Notes under the pieces: model-generated
The model's database searches: none
The model's input: only the letters and a program-made list of their open reading frames with translations
What the model was told of the DNA's origin: nothing
In this document: positions 54,208 to 63,213 of the stretch, one piece after another
How the letters are laid out: each line of letters opens with the position of its first letter
How positions within the stretch are numbered: the first letter of the stretch is position 1
Source of the DNA: Oliverpabstia intestinalis
GTDB lineage: Bacteria; Bacillota; Clostridia; Lachnospirales; Lachnospiraceae
Assembly (NCBI RefSeq): GCF_009696065.1
Contig: NZ_VUMS01000015.1
Coordinates: 1-64,000 of the forward strand
Reading direction: 5' to 3'
DNA: 64,000 bases
Program-made: the position numbers and the translations under genes

Positions 54208-55755
54208 ATGAGTAACACAGATACTATAGTAATCCTGATCGCATTTGCGGCATATCTGGTGCTGATGATTGCGATCGGTGCGATCTACATGAAAAATACG
54301 AATAATTCAGAAGATTATTTTCTTGGCGGAAGGGGACTGAGTGGCTGGGTGGCTGCGCTGTCGGCACAGGCGTCGGATATGAGTGGATGGCTGTTAATGG
54401 GACTTCCAGGAACCGTGTATGCACTGGGAACAGGGCAGTCCTGGATCGCGATTGGACTGTTTCTCGGAACAGTCTGCAACTGGGTGTTTATTTCTTCACG
54501 ATTGAGAAAATATACGATCAGGGCAAATAACTCCCTGACACTGCCGGCATACTTTGAAAACCGGTTCCGTGATAAAAAAAGGGTACTGCTTCTGGTATCT
54601 TCGATTGTGATCGTTATCTTTTTCCTGGTATATACAGCGTCTGCACTGTCTGCCGGTGGAAAACTATTTAACTCTGTATTCGGTGTGGATTATCATGTGG
54701 CTCTGGCCATCGGTGCTGCGGTTATTCTGATTTATACGTTTATGGGCGGTTTCATGGCGGTTTGTGTGACCGATTTTATTCAGGGAAGTCTGATGTTAGT
54801 AGGACTGCTGGTGGTTCCGATTGCCGCGTATTTTATGGTAGGAGCGGATCAGGTAAAACCGATTCTTGACCAGAGCGGTGTTGTGGGCGGTGCTTCGGCA
54901 TATCTGAGTCTGTTTCGGAATGGTGACCGGTCTTATACCGCAGTGGAGATTATCTCACAGCTGGCATGGGGGCTGGGATATTGTGGAATGCCGCATATTC
55001 TGACTCGATTTATGGCGGTAAAGAATCAGAAAGAGTTGAGAAAATCGAGAGTAATTGCTATTATATGGGTAACGATTTCTCTGGCAGCAGCTGTAGCGAT
55101 CGGCATTATCGGTCGTGTCTATCTGTTTCCGACGATTCTTGGAACGGAGGGAAATGCTTCCACAGAAAGCGTCTTTATCGAGATGATCACAAAAATGTTT
55201 ACGAAAGATACGAATCTGCCATTTATCGGAGGAATCTTCCTGTGCGGTATCCTGGCAGCGATTATGTCCACAGCGGATTCGCAACTTCTGGTGACGGCTT
55301 CATCCGTGTCTAAAGATATTTATAAGGATATTCTGAAACCGGAATCCGATGAGAAAAAAGTGCTGAAGGTGAGCCGCTTTACGGTACTGGTTGTTGCATT
55401 GCTGGCATTTTTGATTGCCTGGGATCCAAACAACAGTATTATGGGACTGGTATCTAACGCATGGGCAGGTCTTGGTTCGGCGTTTGGGCCGATCGTAGTG
55501 ATGTCCCTGTTCTGGAGAAGAACGAATTTTGCCGGAGCAGTAGCGGGGATTGTGTCCGGTGGCGGTGCAGTTTTGATATGGGATTATCTGCCGCTGGTAC
55601 ATGGACAGACGCTTGGATCTGCGACCGGGCTGTATTCACTGGTGGTAGGATTTGCGCTGAGTATTCTCTGCATTGTGATCTTCAGCCTCTGTACGAAGAA
55701 ACCATCTCAGGAGATTCTGGCAGAGTTCGATGAAGTAAAAAACTGGAAAGAGTAA
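54208..55755 (+). CDS. putP: Sodium/proline symporter
   Basis: 515 residues, about 13 membrane segments. It is an SSS family member: EDYFLGGRGLSGWVAALSAQ, ASDMSGWLLMGLPGTVYALG, YTASALSAGGKLF, GYCGMPHILTRFMAVKNQKE and ILAAIMSTADSQLLVTASSV, which holds Na+ ligands, are all PutP motifs. It imports proline with Na+, as nutrient or osmolyte. truA starts 7 bp after its stop. AAAGGAAGG lies upstream of the ATG. Confidence 0.93.
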   Translation: MSNTDTIVILIAFAAYLVLMIAIGAIYMKNTNNSEDYFLGGRGLSGWVAALSAQASDMSGWLLMGLPGTVYALGTGQSWIAIGLFLGTVCNWVFISSRLRKYTIRANNSLTLPAYFENRFRDKKRVLLLVSSIVIVIFFLVYTASALSAGGKLFNSVFGVDYHVALAIGAAVILIYTFMGGFMAVCVTDFIQGSLMLVGLLVVPIAAYFMVGADQVKPILDQSGVVGGASAYLSLFRNGDRSYTAVEIISQLAWGLGYCGMPHILTRFMAVKNQKELRKSRVIAIIWVTISLAAAVAIGIIGRVYLFPTILGTEGNASTESVFIEMITKMFTKDTNLPFIGGIFLCGILAAIMSTADSQLLVTASSVSKDIYKDILKPESDEKKVLKVSRFTVLVVALLAFLIAWDPNNSIMGLVSNAWAGLGSAFGPIVVMSLFWRRTNFAGAVAGIVSGGGAVLIWDYLPLVHGQTLGSATGLYSLVVGFALSILCIVIFSLCTKKPSQEILAEFDEVKNWKE

Positions 55756-55762
55756 GAAATTT

Positions 55763-56506
55763 ATGAATTATTTGCTGACAATAGAATATGAAGGAACCCG
55801 TTACGAAGGATGGCAGAGACAGAAGAAAACCACCCAGACGATTCAGGGAAAGCTGGAACAGGTATTATCCAGAATGACAGAAAAAGAGATTGAGATCGAT
55901 GGGGCAGGGCGGACGGATGCCGGGGTTCATGCGAAGAATCAGACAGCCAGTGTGCATCTGGCAAAGAAATGGGATCCGAAGGAGATTTTGCAATATATGA
56001 ATCAGTATCTGCCGGAAGATATCTGTGTAAAGTCTGTGGAACCGGTATCGGAGCGGTTTCATGCAAGACTCTGGGCGGAAGGAAAATGTTATTCTTACCG
56101 GATTGGAACGGATGAGCAGAAATCGGTGTTTGACCGGAAGTTTCGGTATCATCTGGGGGAAGCGCTGGATGTAGAGGCGATGCGCCGGGCAGCACAGGAT
56201 CTGGTGGGAACCCATGATTTTAAATCGTTTTGTGGCAATCCGAAGATGAAGAAATCTACGGTGCGGACGATTACGGATATAGTGATTGAAGAGTCGGAGC
56301 ATGAGATACGGATTGTGTATACGGGAAATGGTTTTCTTCAGTATATGGTCAGAATCTTAACCGGAACTTTGATTGAGGTTGGGCAGCATAGGAGGGATGC
56401 GGACAGTATGCCGGAGCTGTTTGAGAGGATGGAGCGGAAGTTTGCGGGCGTTACGGCGCCGGCAGAGGGGCTGTGTCTTGAACGCGTATTTTACTCGAAA
56501 AAATAG
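55763..56506 (+). CDS. truA: tRNA pseudouridine(38-40) synthase
   Basis: 247 residues, full length. MNYLLTIEYEGTRYEGWQRQ starts the protein. The catalytic Asp is in GAGRTDAGVHAKNQ, and the later GTHDFKSFCGNPK and GFLQYMVRILTGTLIEVG are canonical. It converts U38-40 of the tRNA anticodon arm to pseudouridine. It lies 7 bp after putP, probably by read-through. A long imperfect palindrome follows immediately. Confidence 0.96.
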   Translation: MNYLLTIEYEGTRYEGWQRQKKTTQTIQGKLEQVLSRMTEKEIEIDGAGRTDAGVHAKNQTASVHLAKKWDPKEILQYMNQYLPEDICVKSVEPVSERFHARLWAEGKCYSYRIGTDEQKSVFDRKFRYHLGEALDVEAMRRAAQDLVGTHDFKSFCGNPKMKKSTVRTITDIVIEESEHEIRIVYTGNGFLQYMVRILTGTLIEVGQHRRDADSMPELFERMERKFAGVTAPAEGLCLERVFYSKK

Positions 56507-56510
56507 GAGA

Positions 56511-56735
56511 AAAGAGTTTTTATGGAGGCGGACGCGGCAGTCATTGCTTCGGTCTGCTGGCAGCGTGGGCAGGGGAACTTTGAGCTAGCCGCTAACTTCG
56601 GCTATAGTTCACGAGGGTCAGTGGACCCTCGCGAAAGCCTGCGTAAGCGTCGGATCTCAAAGCTTCCCCTAACCGCCCACAAAGTGCTGCCTGCAGACCG
56701 AAGCAATGACTGCCGCTGTGCGTTGGTGGAAACTC
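56511..56735. repeat. Long imperfect palindrome after truA (about 225 bp)
   Basis: The left arm (from about 56511; GCGGCAGTCATTGCTTCGGT at 56534) and right arm (complement ending at 56716, outer match to about 56733) share GCGGCAGTCATTGCTTCGGT, CTGC, GGCAGC, GTGGGC, GGGGAA and TTTGAG in the same order. The centre holds further hairpins, TAGCCG..CGGCTA and CGAGGGTC-AGT-GGACCCTCG. No coding potential is seen. It may be a miniature element or a structured RNA. Confidence 0.75.
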
Positions 56736-56843
56736 TTGTGGCTGGTATGGTGAGATTTTTTTGAAAAAGTGGAAGAAAATGAGAAAAACGAAGAAATATT
56801 TGCTATAAGTGATAAGAATATGCTGAATGAGTTGAGTGTATAA

Positions 56844-56896
56844 AGAAGGAAGATAGTTGTGTACGTTAAGAGGTACTGCTATCTTCCTTTTTATAG
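56844..56896. terminator. Terminator at the 3' end of luxS
   Basis: AAGGAAGATAG pairs with CTATCTTCCTT; T residues follow on the plus strand and TTCTTTAT on the minus strand. Confidence 0.75.
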
Positions 56897-56945
56897 TATC
56901 TGATATTTTGCAACAATGTTCACCGCCGGATAGCAATGAAAGTAT

Positions 56946-57425
56946 TTATTCCGGATATACCAGGCGGTCTTCTTTGATGTCGGTTAAGACTTCGGTCAGG
57001 AAGCGGTTGGCCAGGTAGTTTGCCATGGACAGGTTCATGTCCAGGTAGTTGCCACAGTCTTTTGGGGATGCGCCCGGGACTTCGTCGTGGTAGTCGCGGA
57101 TGAAGGTGAACATCTCGGTCATCAGCGGGACGATGTCTCCGGAGGTGTAGTCACCTGCCAGAAGGAGATAGAAGCCGGTGCGGCAGCCCATTGGTCCGAA
57201 GTAGATGGTTTTGGAGCCGAAGTCCGGGTGATTTCTTAAGAAGGTGGCTCCCAGATGTTCGATGGTGTGTACTTCTGCAGTGTTCATCACCGGTTCTTCG
57301 TTCGGGGATGTCATACGGATATCGAATGTGGTGATCAGGGAATCGCCGACCGGGTCTTTGCGGGATACATATACGCCCGGCTGAAGTTTTAAGTGATTAA
57401 TAGTAAAACTTGTAATTTTCTGCAT
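56946..57425 (-). CDS. luxS: S-ribosylhomocysteine lyase
   Basis: 159 residues, normal length. The metal ligands are the two His of HTIEHLGAT and the Cys in the GNYLDMN region; GPMGCRTGFYLLLAGDYTS contains the catalytic Cys. It converts S-ribosylhomocysteine to homocysteine and the AI-2 precursor. No pfs gene is adjacent. AGGAGG lies 8 bp before the ATG, after a structured leader of about 115 nt. Confidence 0.96.
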   Translation of the reverse strand: MQKITSFTINHLKLQPGVYVSRKDPVGDSLITTFDIRMTSPNEEPVMNTAEVHTIEHLGATFLRNHPDFGSKTIYFGPMGCRTGFYLLLAGDYTSGDIVPLMTEMFTFIRDYHDEVPGASPKDCGNYLDMNLSMANYLANRFLTEVLTDIKEDRLVYPE

Positions 57426-57546
57426 AATAAAACAACCTCCTGTGTAATGATGTACTCACAAAATCGGACACAGAAAGATCTCGGGAGTACATGGATTATC
57501 GCTCTTTTCAGAAACAGGCAGTGTCTGCACCTGTTCGCTGAAAGCT

Positions 57547-57575
57547 ATTATAACATAGTTTGAACTATTTCACAA
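57547..57575 (-). promoter_or_regulatory. Promoter of luxS
   Basis: On the minus strand TTGTGA and a perfect TATAAT are 17 bp apart. The leader then contains a stem, TTTCAG..CTGAAA with inner ACAGG..CCTGT. Confidence 0.65.
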
Positions 57576-57598
57576 AATAAACATATTTTGATAACAAA

Positions 57599-57627
57599 TT
57601 GACCACAAACCTTTTCTATACTATAGC
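57599..57627 (+). promoter_or_regulatory. Possible promoter of the HtrA gene
   Basis: TTGACC and TATAGC are 17 bp apart. The miniature element copy B inserted downstream, inside the leader of this transcript. Confidence 0.5.
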
Positions 57628-57660
57628 CATAAACAAAGAAGAAAGAAATAAAGAAAATTA

Positions 57661-57802
57661 GTAACTATTCAGTAGCCACTGTCCCGCGAGGTGTTTTGAC
57701 ATGAATATGTCAAAATCCCGAGACATACAAGCCAAAATGCCATCACCGAAGGTGATTTTTTATGCATTTTGGCTCGTAACTGTGAAGGTACTGAACAGTT
57801 AC
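57661..57802. mobile_element. 142-bp IS66-like miniature element, short form (copy B)
   Basis: It begins GTAACTATTCAG and ends CTGAACAGTTAC, flanked by the exact 8-bp duplication GAAAATTA (57653-57660 and 57803-57810). Inverted, it matches copy A (26520-26752) over nearly its whole length but lacks the 91-bp middle. It contains GCCAAAATGC..GCATTTTGGC and TTTTGACAT..ATGTCAAAA hairpins. Confidence 0.9.
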
Positions 57803-57845
57803 GAAAATTAAAAGATTACATTTACATAAACAGGAGGAATGACTT

Positions 57846-59258
57846 ATGGAAGAATATGGAAGTTATAATTGGAATCAGCAGGGAAATGAACCGCAGAATA
57901 ATACACCGATGGAACCGAAAAAACAGCCGGGAAAGAGAAATGGAAACGGAGCCAGATGGGCAAAGAAAATCGGTGCAGTAGCACTGAGTGCCGTACTTTT
58001 CGGAGGCGTAGCCGGGGGTGTATTTACCGGGGTGACTTATGCAACCGGTGCGACAGCAAAAGCACAGTCCACGCAGACAGACAGCAGCAAACAGGAAACA
58101 ACGAAGACCACATTGCAGACCACAACATCTTCAGGCAGCACGGGAAGCAGTGCTTCCGGACAGAGTCTGGATGTTTCTTCTATCGCCAAAAATGCGATGC
58201 CGTCGATTGTTGCAATTACCAATAAATCTGTACAGGAAGTACAGGATTATTTCAGTATGTTTTCGAGAGGTAGTGGTACACAGGAACAGGAAGTAGAAAG
58301 CCAGGGTTCCGGTATTATTATCGGACAGAACGACAGTGAACTTCTGATCGCCACGAATAACCATGTAGTAGAAGATGCAGATACCTTATCTGTATGTTTT
58401 GTGGATGACCAGGCGTACGAAGCAACTGTAAAAGGAACAGATGCAGATAACGATCTGGCAGTTATCGCCGTGAAACTTTCAGATATTTCTGATGACACTA
58501 TGTCTCAGATTAAAATTGCAGAGATCGGTGATTCCGATCAGCTGCAGGTAGGGGAACAGGTGGTAGCTATCGGTAATGCACTGGGCTATGGTCAGTCTGT
58601 AACGACCGGTATTGTAAGTGCGGTAAATCGTCAGCTGGAAGACTCTGACTCCGAGAACGGATTTATCCAGACAGATGCAGCAATCAACCCTGGTAACAGT
58701 GGTGGAGCTCTTCTGAATATGCAGGGTCAGGTGATCGGTATCAACTCTGCAAAACTGGCATCTACAGAAGTAGAAGGTATGGGATATGCTATTCCGGTAA
58801 GTACCGCTTCTCCGATCTTTGAAGATCTGATGAACCGCCAGACAAGAACAAAAGTAAGCTCTGATCAGGCAGCTGCTCTGGGTATCAAAGGACAGACGGT
58901 GGACAGTTCCATCGCAGAAGCTTATGGCATTCCACAGGGTGTCTATGTAGCAGAAGTGGAAAAAGGAAGTGCTGCTGAAAAAGCCGGCATCACATCCGGA
59001 AGTGTCATCACAAAATTTGATGGAACTTCTGTAAAATCAATGGATGACCTGAAGAGTCAGCTGGAGTACTATGCAGCGGGAGAAACCGTAGATCTGGTTG
59101 TAAAAATCGCGGATAACGGAAGTTACGTGGAAAAATCACTGACGATCACACTGGATAAAGCAGATACTTCAACCACTGTACAGAACGGTCAGCAGGGACA
59201 GAATCAGCCGGGAGCATCCGGACAGGACGGTAATCTGCAGGGATCTATTTTGAGATAA
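57846..59258 (+). CDS. HtrA/DegP-type serine protease with PDZ domain
   Basis: 470 residues. A cytosolic tail (~1-35) precedes one membrane helix (~37-58), and a Ser/Thr/Gln-rich linker follows. The trypsin-like domain has catalytic His (ATNNHVVEDAD, ~173), Asp (ADNDLAVIAV, ~203) and Ser (NPGNSGGALLN, ~285). The PDZ domain covers ~335-430 (GIPQGVYVAEVEKGSAAEKA). A Gln/Gly-rich tail ends the protein. It degrades or refolds damaged proteins outside the membrane under stress. AGGAGGAA precedes the ATG, and two hairpins follow the stop. Confidence 0.94.
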   Translation: MEEYGSYNWNQQGNEPQNNTPMEPKKQPGKRNGNGARWAKKIGAVALSAVLFGGVAGGVFTGVTYATGATAKAQSTQTDSSKQETTKTTLQTTTSSGSTGSSASGQSLDVSSIAKNAMPSIVAITNKSVQEVQDYFSMFSRGSGTQEQEVESQGSGIIIGQNDSELLIATNNHVVEDADTLSVCFVDDQAYEATVKGTDADNDLAVIAVKLSDISDDTMSQIKIAEIGDSDQLQVGEQVVAIGNALGYGQSVTTGIVSAVNRQLEDSDSENGFIQTDAAINPGNSGGALLNMQGQVIGINSAKLASTEVEGMGYAIPVSTASPIFEDLMNRQTRTKVSSDQAAALGIKGQTVDSSIAEAYGIPQGVYVAEVEKGSAAEKAGITSGSVITKFDGTSVKSMDDLKSQLEYYAAGETVDLVVKIADNGSYVEKSLTITLDKADTSTTVQNGQQGQNQPGASGQDGNLQGSILR

Positions 59259-59296
59259 ATATACAGAAATCACAGACAACATAAAGATGGAAAAAC

Positions 59297-59380
59297 ATAA
59301 ACCGGCTGACAGAAAGACAGCCGGTTGGCGAAAACAAACAAAACGGGAAACTCGATGCAAAGAGTTTTCCGTTTTGCTAT
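59297..59380 (+). terminator. Tandem hairpins after the HtrA gene
   Basis: The first is AACCGGCTG with CAGCCGGTT. The second is AAAACGGGAAACTC with GAGTTTTCCGTTTT, followed by a short T-containing stretch. Confidence 0.75.
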
Positions 59381-59434
59381 ATATTGTTGTATGAGACTAT
59401 GACATCTAAATCTGTTGATGTGTAGTTCGACCTG

Positions 59435-59923
59435 TTATGCATCCTCAAAAGCCACCTGATTTTTCCGGAAAAATTTCCGAACCATTTCATCCCACACCCG
59501 GTCCAGCTGTTTGTCCAGGGTGAAAATTTTCAGAGAAGTGCCGGTAGTACAAAGAAGCTGCTTCCCGTCAAACTGACAGTTCAGGTACAGACCGTAGATG
59601 TCTTCAGGCTTCAGTGCTATGCCGCTTTGCGAGAGAAGCTTTTCCACATTGGAAGAGGAAAGCTGGAAGACAATCTTAAAATTCAAAGGTGTGCGTTTCC
59701 CTTTGATTATGGAAAAACACTGCGCCTGCACATCTTCCCACAGACAGTACGTCCGCATGGGTTTCTGTTCGGAATCAAAAAATTCTTTATGCAGTTGTCC
59801 ATCCAGAGTATAAGTGACAAAGGTGGTAAAAGAAGCTTCCACAAAAGAAAAATGCTGAAACATTTCTCCAATAAATAATTTTCCGGTAAAATCTTTCAAA
59901 TCTAAAATACGAAGTGCTAACAA
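59435..59923 (-). CDS. DUF5721 family protein
   Basis: About 162 residues. LALRILDLKDFTGKLFIGEM, FSFVEASFTTFVTYTLDGQL and YGLYLNCQFDGKQLLCTTGT resemble the DUF5721 proteins of Lachnospiraceae; no function is known. I start it at TTG 59923, seven bases after GGGAGG; an upstream in-frame start overlaps that ribosome site. The product looks cytosolic. It is downstream of, and in the same direction as, the CorA gene, 50 bp away. Confidence 0.75.
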   Translation of the reverse strand: MLALRILDLKDFTGKLFIGEMFQHFSFVEASFTTFVTYTLDGQLHKEFFDSEQKPMRTYCLWEDVQAQCFSIIKGKRTPLNFKIVFQLSSSNVEKLLSQSGIALKPEDIYGLYLNCQFDGKQLLCTTGTSLKIFTLDKQLDRVWDEMVRKFFRKNQVAFEDA

Positions 59924-59973
59924 ATAAAATCCTCCCAATGTGATATGACATAATGGTTATCCGGTATGGCAAT

Positions 59974-60900
59974 TCAGGAAAACCAGTTGTTTTTATGAAA
60001 AAACCAGATTTCGATCAAAACAATAACAGCGCAGATACCGATCAGAATCCCGTAGGCGTGGGGGGCAGAAAGTTCCGGCATATGAGAAAAATTCATGCCA
60101 TACCACCCGGTGATAAGCGACAGTGGAAAAAAGATCGTGGTTACTACGGTGAGAATCCGCATGGTGCGGTTCTGCCTAGCATCAATCTGAGACTGCTCCA
60201 TTTCACGAATCTGCAGGGCATATTCCCGAAGCATCTGGGAATGATCATAGAGCCGTTCGATCCTGGATGCATACAGAGAAAAAATCTGACATTCTTCTGC
60301 CTGAAAAAAGTGGTTGGAATTCTCTTCCAGATCCTCACAGAAATCAGACAGCTGCTGATAATAAGAATGCAGGATCAGAAGTCGTTTGCGGATGTGCATA
60401 AGCTGTGCGGAAGAGTCAGAGATCGTGTGTTTTATGATTTTTTCTTCCAGATCACTCATGTGCTGTTCCAGTTCCTGTAAAAACAAGGCATCTTCCAGTG
60501 TAAGTGTGCCGATGAGCTGACACAGAAATTCTGCGATGGTCTTACAGTTCAAAAGTTCCCCCTCTTCAAGAATTGTAAGAATCGCCTGGATATGTTTCGA
60601 ATCATCAACGAGAACCAGCAGATTTTTATTCATATAGAAAGAAATGGATAAAACAGTCTCTTCAATACTTCTTTTATCGGGAATCAGAAGGGTTCCCAGG
60701 ATACAGTCCTTGAACATTTCTGCTTTGCAGTATCGGATATTGTGATTTTGCATGTTCCTTGCGAGGATATGATAATAGGGGAGAGAATGATAGCGCTGTT
60801 CACACTCTTCAGTGGAAACAAGAGATATCACCACATCAGTGTCTTTCGGCTGATAATATTCATCCAGCATTTCCATGGAACTGTTCAGTAAATAATCCAT
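59974..60900 (-). CDS. corA: CorA family magnesium/divalent cation transporter
   Basis: 308 residues. A long cytosolic helical domain (~1-245) precedes two membrane helices. The first ends in the ion-selectivity motif GMN (LITGWYGMNFSHMPEL), and the second is near 280-300 (GILIGICAVIVLIEIWFF). It takes up Mg2+ or exports divalent ions along the membrane potential. The N-terminal domain is divergent, so the ion is not certain. It is probably co-transcribed with the DUF5721 gene. Confidence 0.9.
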   Translation of the reverse strand: MDYLLNSSMEMLDEYYQPKDTDVVISLVSTEECEQRYHSLPYYHILARNMQNHNIRYCKAEMFKDCILGTLLIPDKRSIEETVLSISFYMNKNLLVLVDDSKHIQAILTILEEGELLNCKTIAEFLCQLIGTLTLEDALFLQELEQHMSDLEEKIIKHTISDSSAQLMHIRKRLLILHSYYQQLSDFCEDLEENSNHFFQAEECQIFSLYASRIERLYDHSQMLREYALQIREMEQSQIDARQNRTMRILTVVTTIFFPLSLITGWYGMNFSHMPELSAPHAYGILIGICAVIVLIEIWFFHKNNWFS

Positions 60901-61154
60901 ACAACCTCCAAGTTATAATTTAAAAAAACAGATATCAGTATTATAAACCAAAAGACACAAAAAGAACATAGAAAATCTCTTTTCAATTTTCTGAAGATAT
61001 GATATAGTAAGATGTAGTATTGAAAACTATATCAGGTAGGCGGAATTACAGGGTGTGACGAAGTCCAAAAGCGAAAGCTGTAATCCTGCGATGATGAGAA
61101 AAGATATGGATACACAGTTATGTAGAAAATATATAATGCTGGAGGCAGGAAGTA

Positions 61155-61994
61155 ATGAAATATAAAATAATTGTAGATAGTTGTGGAGAATTGACACCAG
61201 AGATGAAACAGGATGAACGTTTTGCATCGGCAGCACTGACTCTTGAAGTGGGAGCAGATACTATTGTGGATGATGATTCCTTTGATCAGGCGGATTTTTT
61301 AAGAAAGGTAGCAGCATATCCGGAGTGTCCGAAATCAGCATGCCCATCTCCGGAAGTTTACCAGAGAGGGTTTGAGGCAGATGCGGAACATCTGTATGCG
61401 GTGACTCTTTCCGCTGAACTGAGTGGTTCCTATAATAGTGCGGAGCTTGGGAAAAGTCTGACACTGGAAGAACATCCGGATAAGAAAATTCATGTATTCA
61501 ACTCAAAAAGTGCTTCGATAGGGGAGACACTGATCGCACTGAAGATCCAGGAATGTGAAGAAGCAGGCATGGAATTTGAACAGGTTGTGGAAACTGTGGA
61601 TGCTTATATCGAATCTCAGCACACGTATTTCGTACTGGAGAATCTGGAAACACTGCGAAAAAACGGGCGACTGAGCAGAGTAAAAGCACTGGTGGCTTCC
61701 GCATTGAAGATTAAACCGGTAATGGGTTCCACACCGGAAGGCACTATCTGTCAGCTGGATCAGGCGAGAGGAATCAATAAAGCGCTGGTTAAAATGGTTG
61801 ATTATGTAAAAGAAGGAGAAAACAACAGCAGTGACAAAGTACTTGCTATCAGCCACTGTAACTGTCCGGAGAGGGCACAGATGGTAAAAGAGGCACTTCT
61901 GGAAAGAATGCAGGTGAAAGATGTGATCATTCTGGATACCGCCGGGGTGAGTTCCATGTATGCGAATGACGGTGGGATTATTGTTGCGATGTAA
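61155..61994 (+). CDS. DegV family fatty-acid-binding protein
   Basis: 279 residues. IIVDSCGELTPEM, then KSACPSPEVYQRGFE, YAVTLSAELSGSYNSAELGK, and the lipid-site ENLETLRKNGRLSRVKALVA are DegV/FakB signatures. Such proteins hold a fatty acid and present it to the FakA kinase for phosphorylation and use in phospholipids. No fakA is adjacent. GGAGG lies upstream of the ATG. A leader with an ATTACAG..CTGTAAT stem (61048-61084) precedes it. Confidence 0.9.
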   Translation: MKYKIIVDSCGELTPEMKQDERFASAALTLEVGADTIVDDDSFDQADFLRKVAAYPECPKSACPSPEVYQRGFEADAEHLYAVTLSAELSGSYNSAELGKSLTLEEHPDKKIHVFNSKSASIGETLIALKIQECEEAGMEFEQVVETVDAYIESQHTYFVLENLETLRKNGRLSRVKALVASALKIKPVMGSTPEGTICQLDQARGINKALVKMVDYVKEGENNSSDKVLAISHCNCPERAQMVKEALLERMQVKDVIILDTAGVSSMYANDGGIIVAM

Positions 61995-62018
61995 CCATGC
62001 AGAAGGCAGCATTCCACA

Positions 62019-62046
62019 GTTACTGGTTATTGGCAATATCCCGCGA
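62019..62046. repeat. Left half of the 60-bp GTTACTG element
   Basis: GTTACTGGTTATTGGCAATA and TCCCGCGA match the left half of the element at 22772-22831 at most positions. The following CGCGAGCAACAAG also occurs inverted inside copy A (about 26641-26653). Confidence 0.5.
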
Positions 62047-62177
62047 GCAACAAGCCAAACGTTTTAAAAACCTTCTTTGCTTTTAACGTGTGATATGTTA
62101 TAATTGTCAGTATGAGATATGTAGCTGTCCCAATCTCCAAAAGACAGCGGCAAAACTGAAAGCAAAGGAGTACACTT

Positions 62178-62423
62178 ATGAGTCAGGCGAAAGTAGATAA
62201 TTATAAAAAGAGTAAAGCCAATCGCCAGAAAATCATGAAAAGAGAAAAAATCATGCATCGTCTGGAGATGGTATGTATTGCCCTTGTCTGTGTGGTTTTC
62301 GTTGGATGGATCGGATATTCCGTATATGCGAAAATTGACAGAGCACAGGGTACTGCGCAGGAAACGGTAGAATTTGATGCAAGCGCGGTACAGAATTATG
62401 TCAGTGGACTGACACAGGACTAA
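62178..62423 (+). CDS. Small single-pass membrane protein, hypothetical
   Basis: 81 residues. A very basic N-terminus (YKKSKANRQKIMKREKIMHR) is followed by one membrane helix (MVCIALVCVVFVGWIGYSVY) and a short outer tail. It is positioned just ahead of pyrH (21 bp), so it may be co-transcribed. I do not know its function. AAAGGAG precedes the ATG. Confidence 0.75.
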   Translation: MSQAKVDNYKKSKANRQKIMKREKIMHRLEMVCIALVCVVFVGWIGYSVYAKIDRAQGTAQETVEFDASAVQNYVSGLTQD

Positions 62424-62444
62424 AACAGACAAGGAGCTGAAAAT

Positions 62445-63143
62445 ATGAAGAGAGTATTATTAAAATTAAGCGGAGAAGCACTGGCTGGCGAAAAGCATAC
62501 CGGATTTGACGAAGCAACCGTAACTGAGGTCGCAAAACAGGTAAAAGTTCTTGTTGAGGAAGGTGTGGAAGTCGGTGTGGTAATCGGTGGCGGAAACTTC
62601 TGGAGAGGAAGAAGCAGCGAGACCATAGATCGGACAAAAGCAGATCAGATCGGTATGCTTGCAACTGTTATGAACTGTATCTATGTATCTGAGATTTTCC
62701 GTTCCGTAGGAATGAAAACGGAGATTTTTACGCCGTTTGCCTGTGGAGCTATGACAAAACTGTTTTCCAAAGATGAGGCAAATGCATGTTTTGCAGAGAA
62801 GAAAGTCGCTTTCTTTGCAGGCGGAACCGGACATCCTTATTTCTCAACAGATACAACTACCGTACTTCGGGCCATCGAGATTGAGGCAGAGACTATTCTT
62901 CTTGCAAAAGCAGTGGATGGTGTTTATGACAGTGATCCGAAGACGAATCCGAACGCTAAAAAGTACGACAGCGTGCATATTCAGGAAGTCATTGACCAGA
63001 AACTGGCAGTGGTAGATCTGACTGCATCGATTCTGTGTATGGAAAATAAGATGCCGATGCTGGTATTCGGACTGAATGAAGAAAACAGTATTATCCGTGC
63101 AGCAAAGGGAGAGATTGACGGAACAAAAGTTCTGGTAGACTAA
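62445..63143 (+). CDS. pyrH: UMP kinase
   Basis: 232 residues. [20 protein letters not shown], then [36 protein letters not shown] and [20 protein letters not shown] are canonical. It phosphorylates UMP to UDP, is hexameric and is UTP-regulated. In the standard pyrH-frr-uppS order, frr follows after 70 bp. AAGGAG lies before the ATG. Confidence 0.97.
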   Translation: MKRVLLKLSGEALAGEKHTGFDEATVTEVAKQVKVLVEEGVEVGVVIGGGNFWRGRSSETIDRTKADQIGMLATVMNCIYVSEIFRSVGMKTEIFTPFACGAMTKLFSKDEANACFAEKKVAFFAGGTGHPYFSTDTTTVLRAIEIEAETILLAKAVDGVYDSDPKTNPNAKKYDSVHIQEVIDQKLAVVDLTASILCMENKMPMLVFGLNEENSIIRAAKGEIDGTKVLVD

Positions 63144-63160
63144 AAGCGAAATAAAAAGGT

Positions 63161-63186
63161 GTTACTCAGACAGAGTAAACAGTAAC
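63161..63186. repeat. 26-bp GTTACT..AGTAAC unit between pyrH and frr
   Basis: GTTACTCAGACAG and the remainder ending GTAAACAGTAAC form a small palindrome. The flanking 8-mers AAAAAGGT and AAAAAGAC agree at 6 positions, as in an aged insertion of the 27-bp type. Confidence 0.4.
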
Positions 63187-63213
63187 AAAAAGACAGACCA
63201 GGAGGAAATATAC

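Noticed and set aside
56511-56735. CRISPR array
   Set aside because: There are only two arms and they are inverted, not regularly spaced direct repeats; no cas gene is near.
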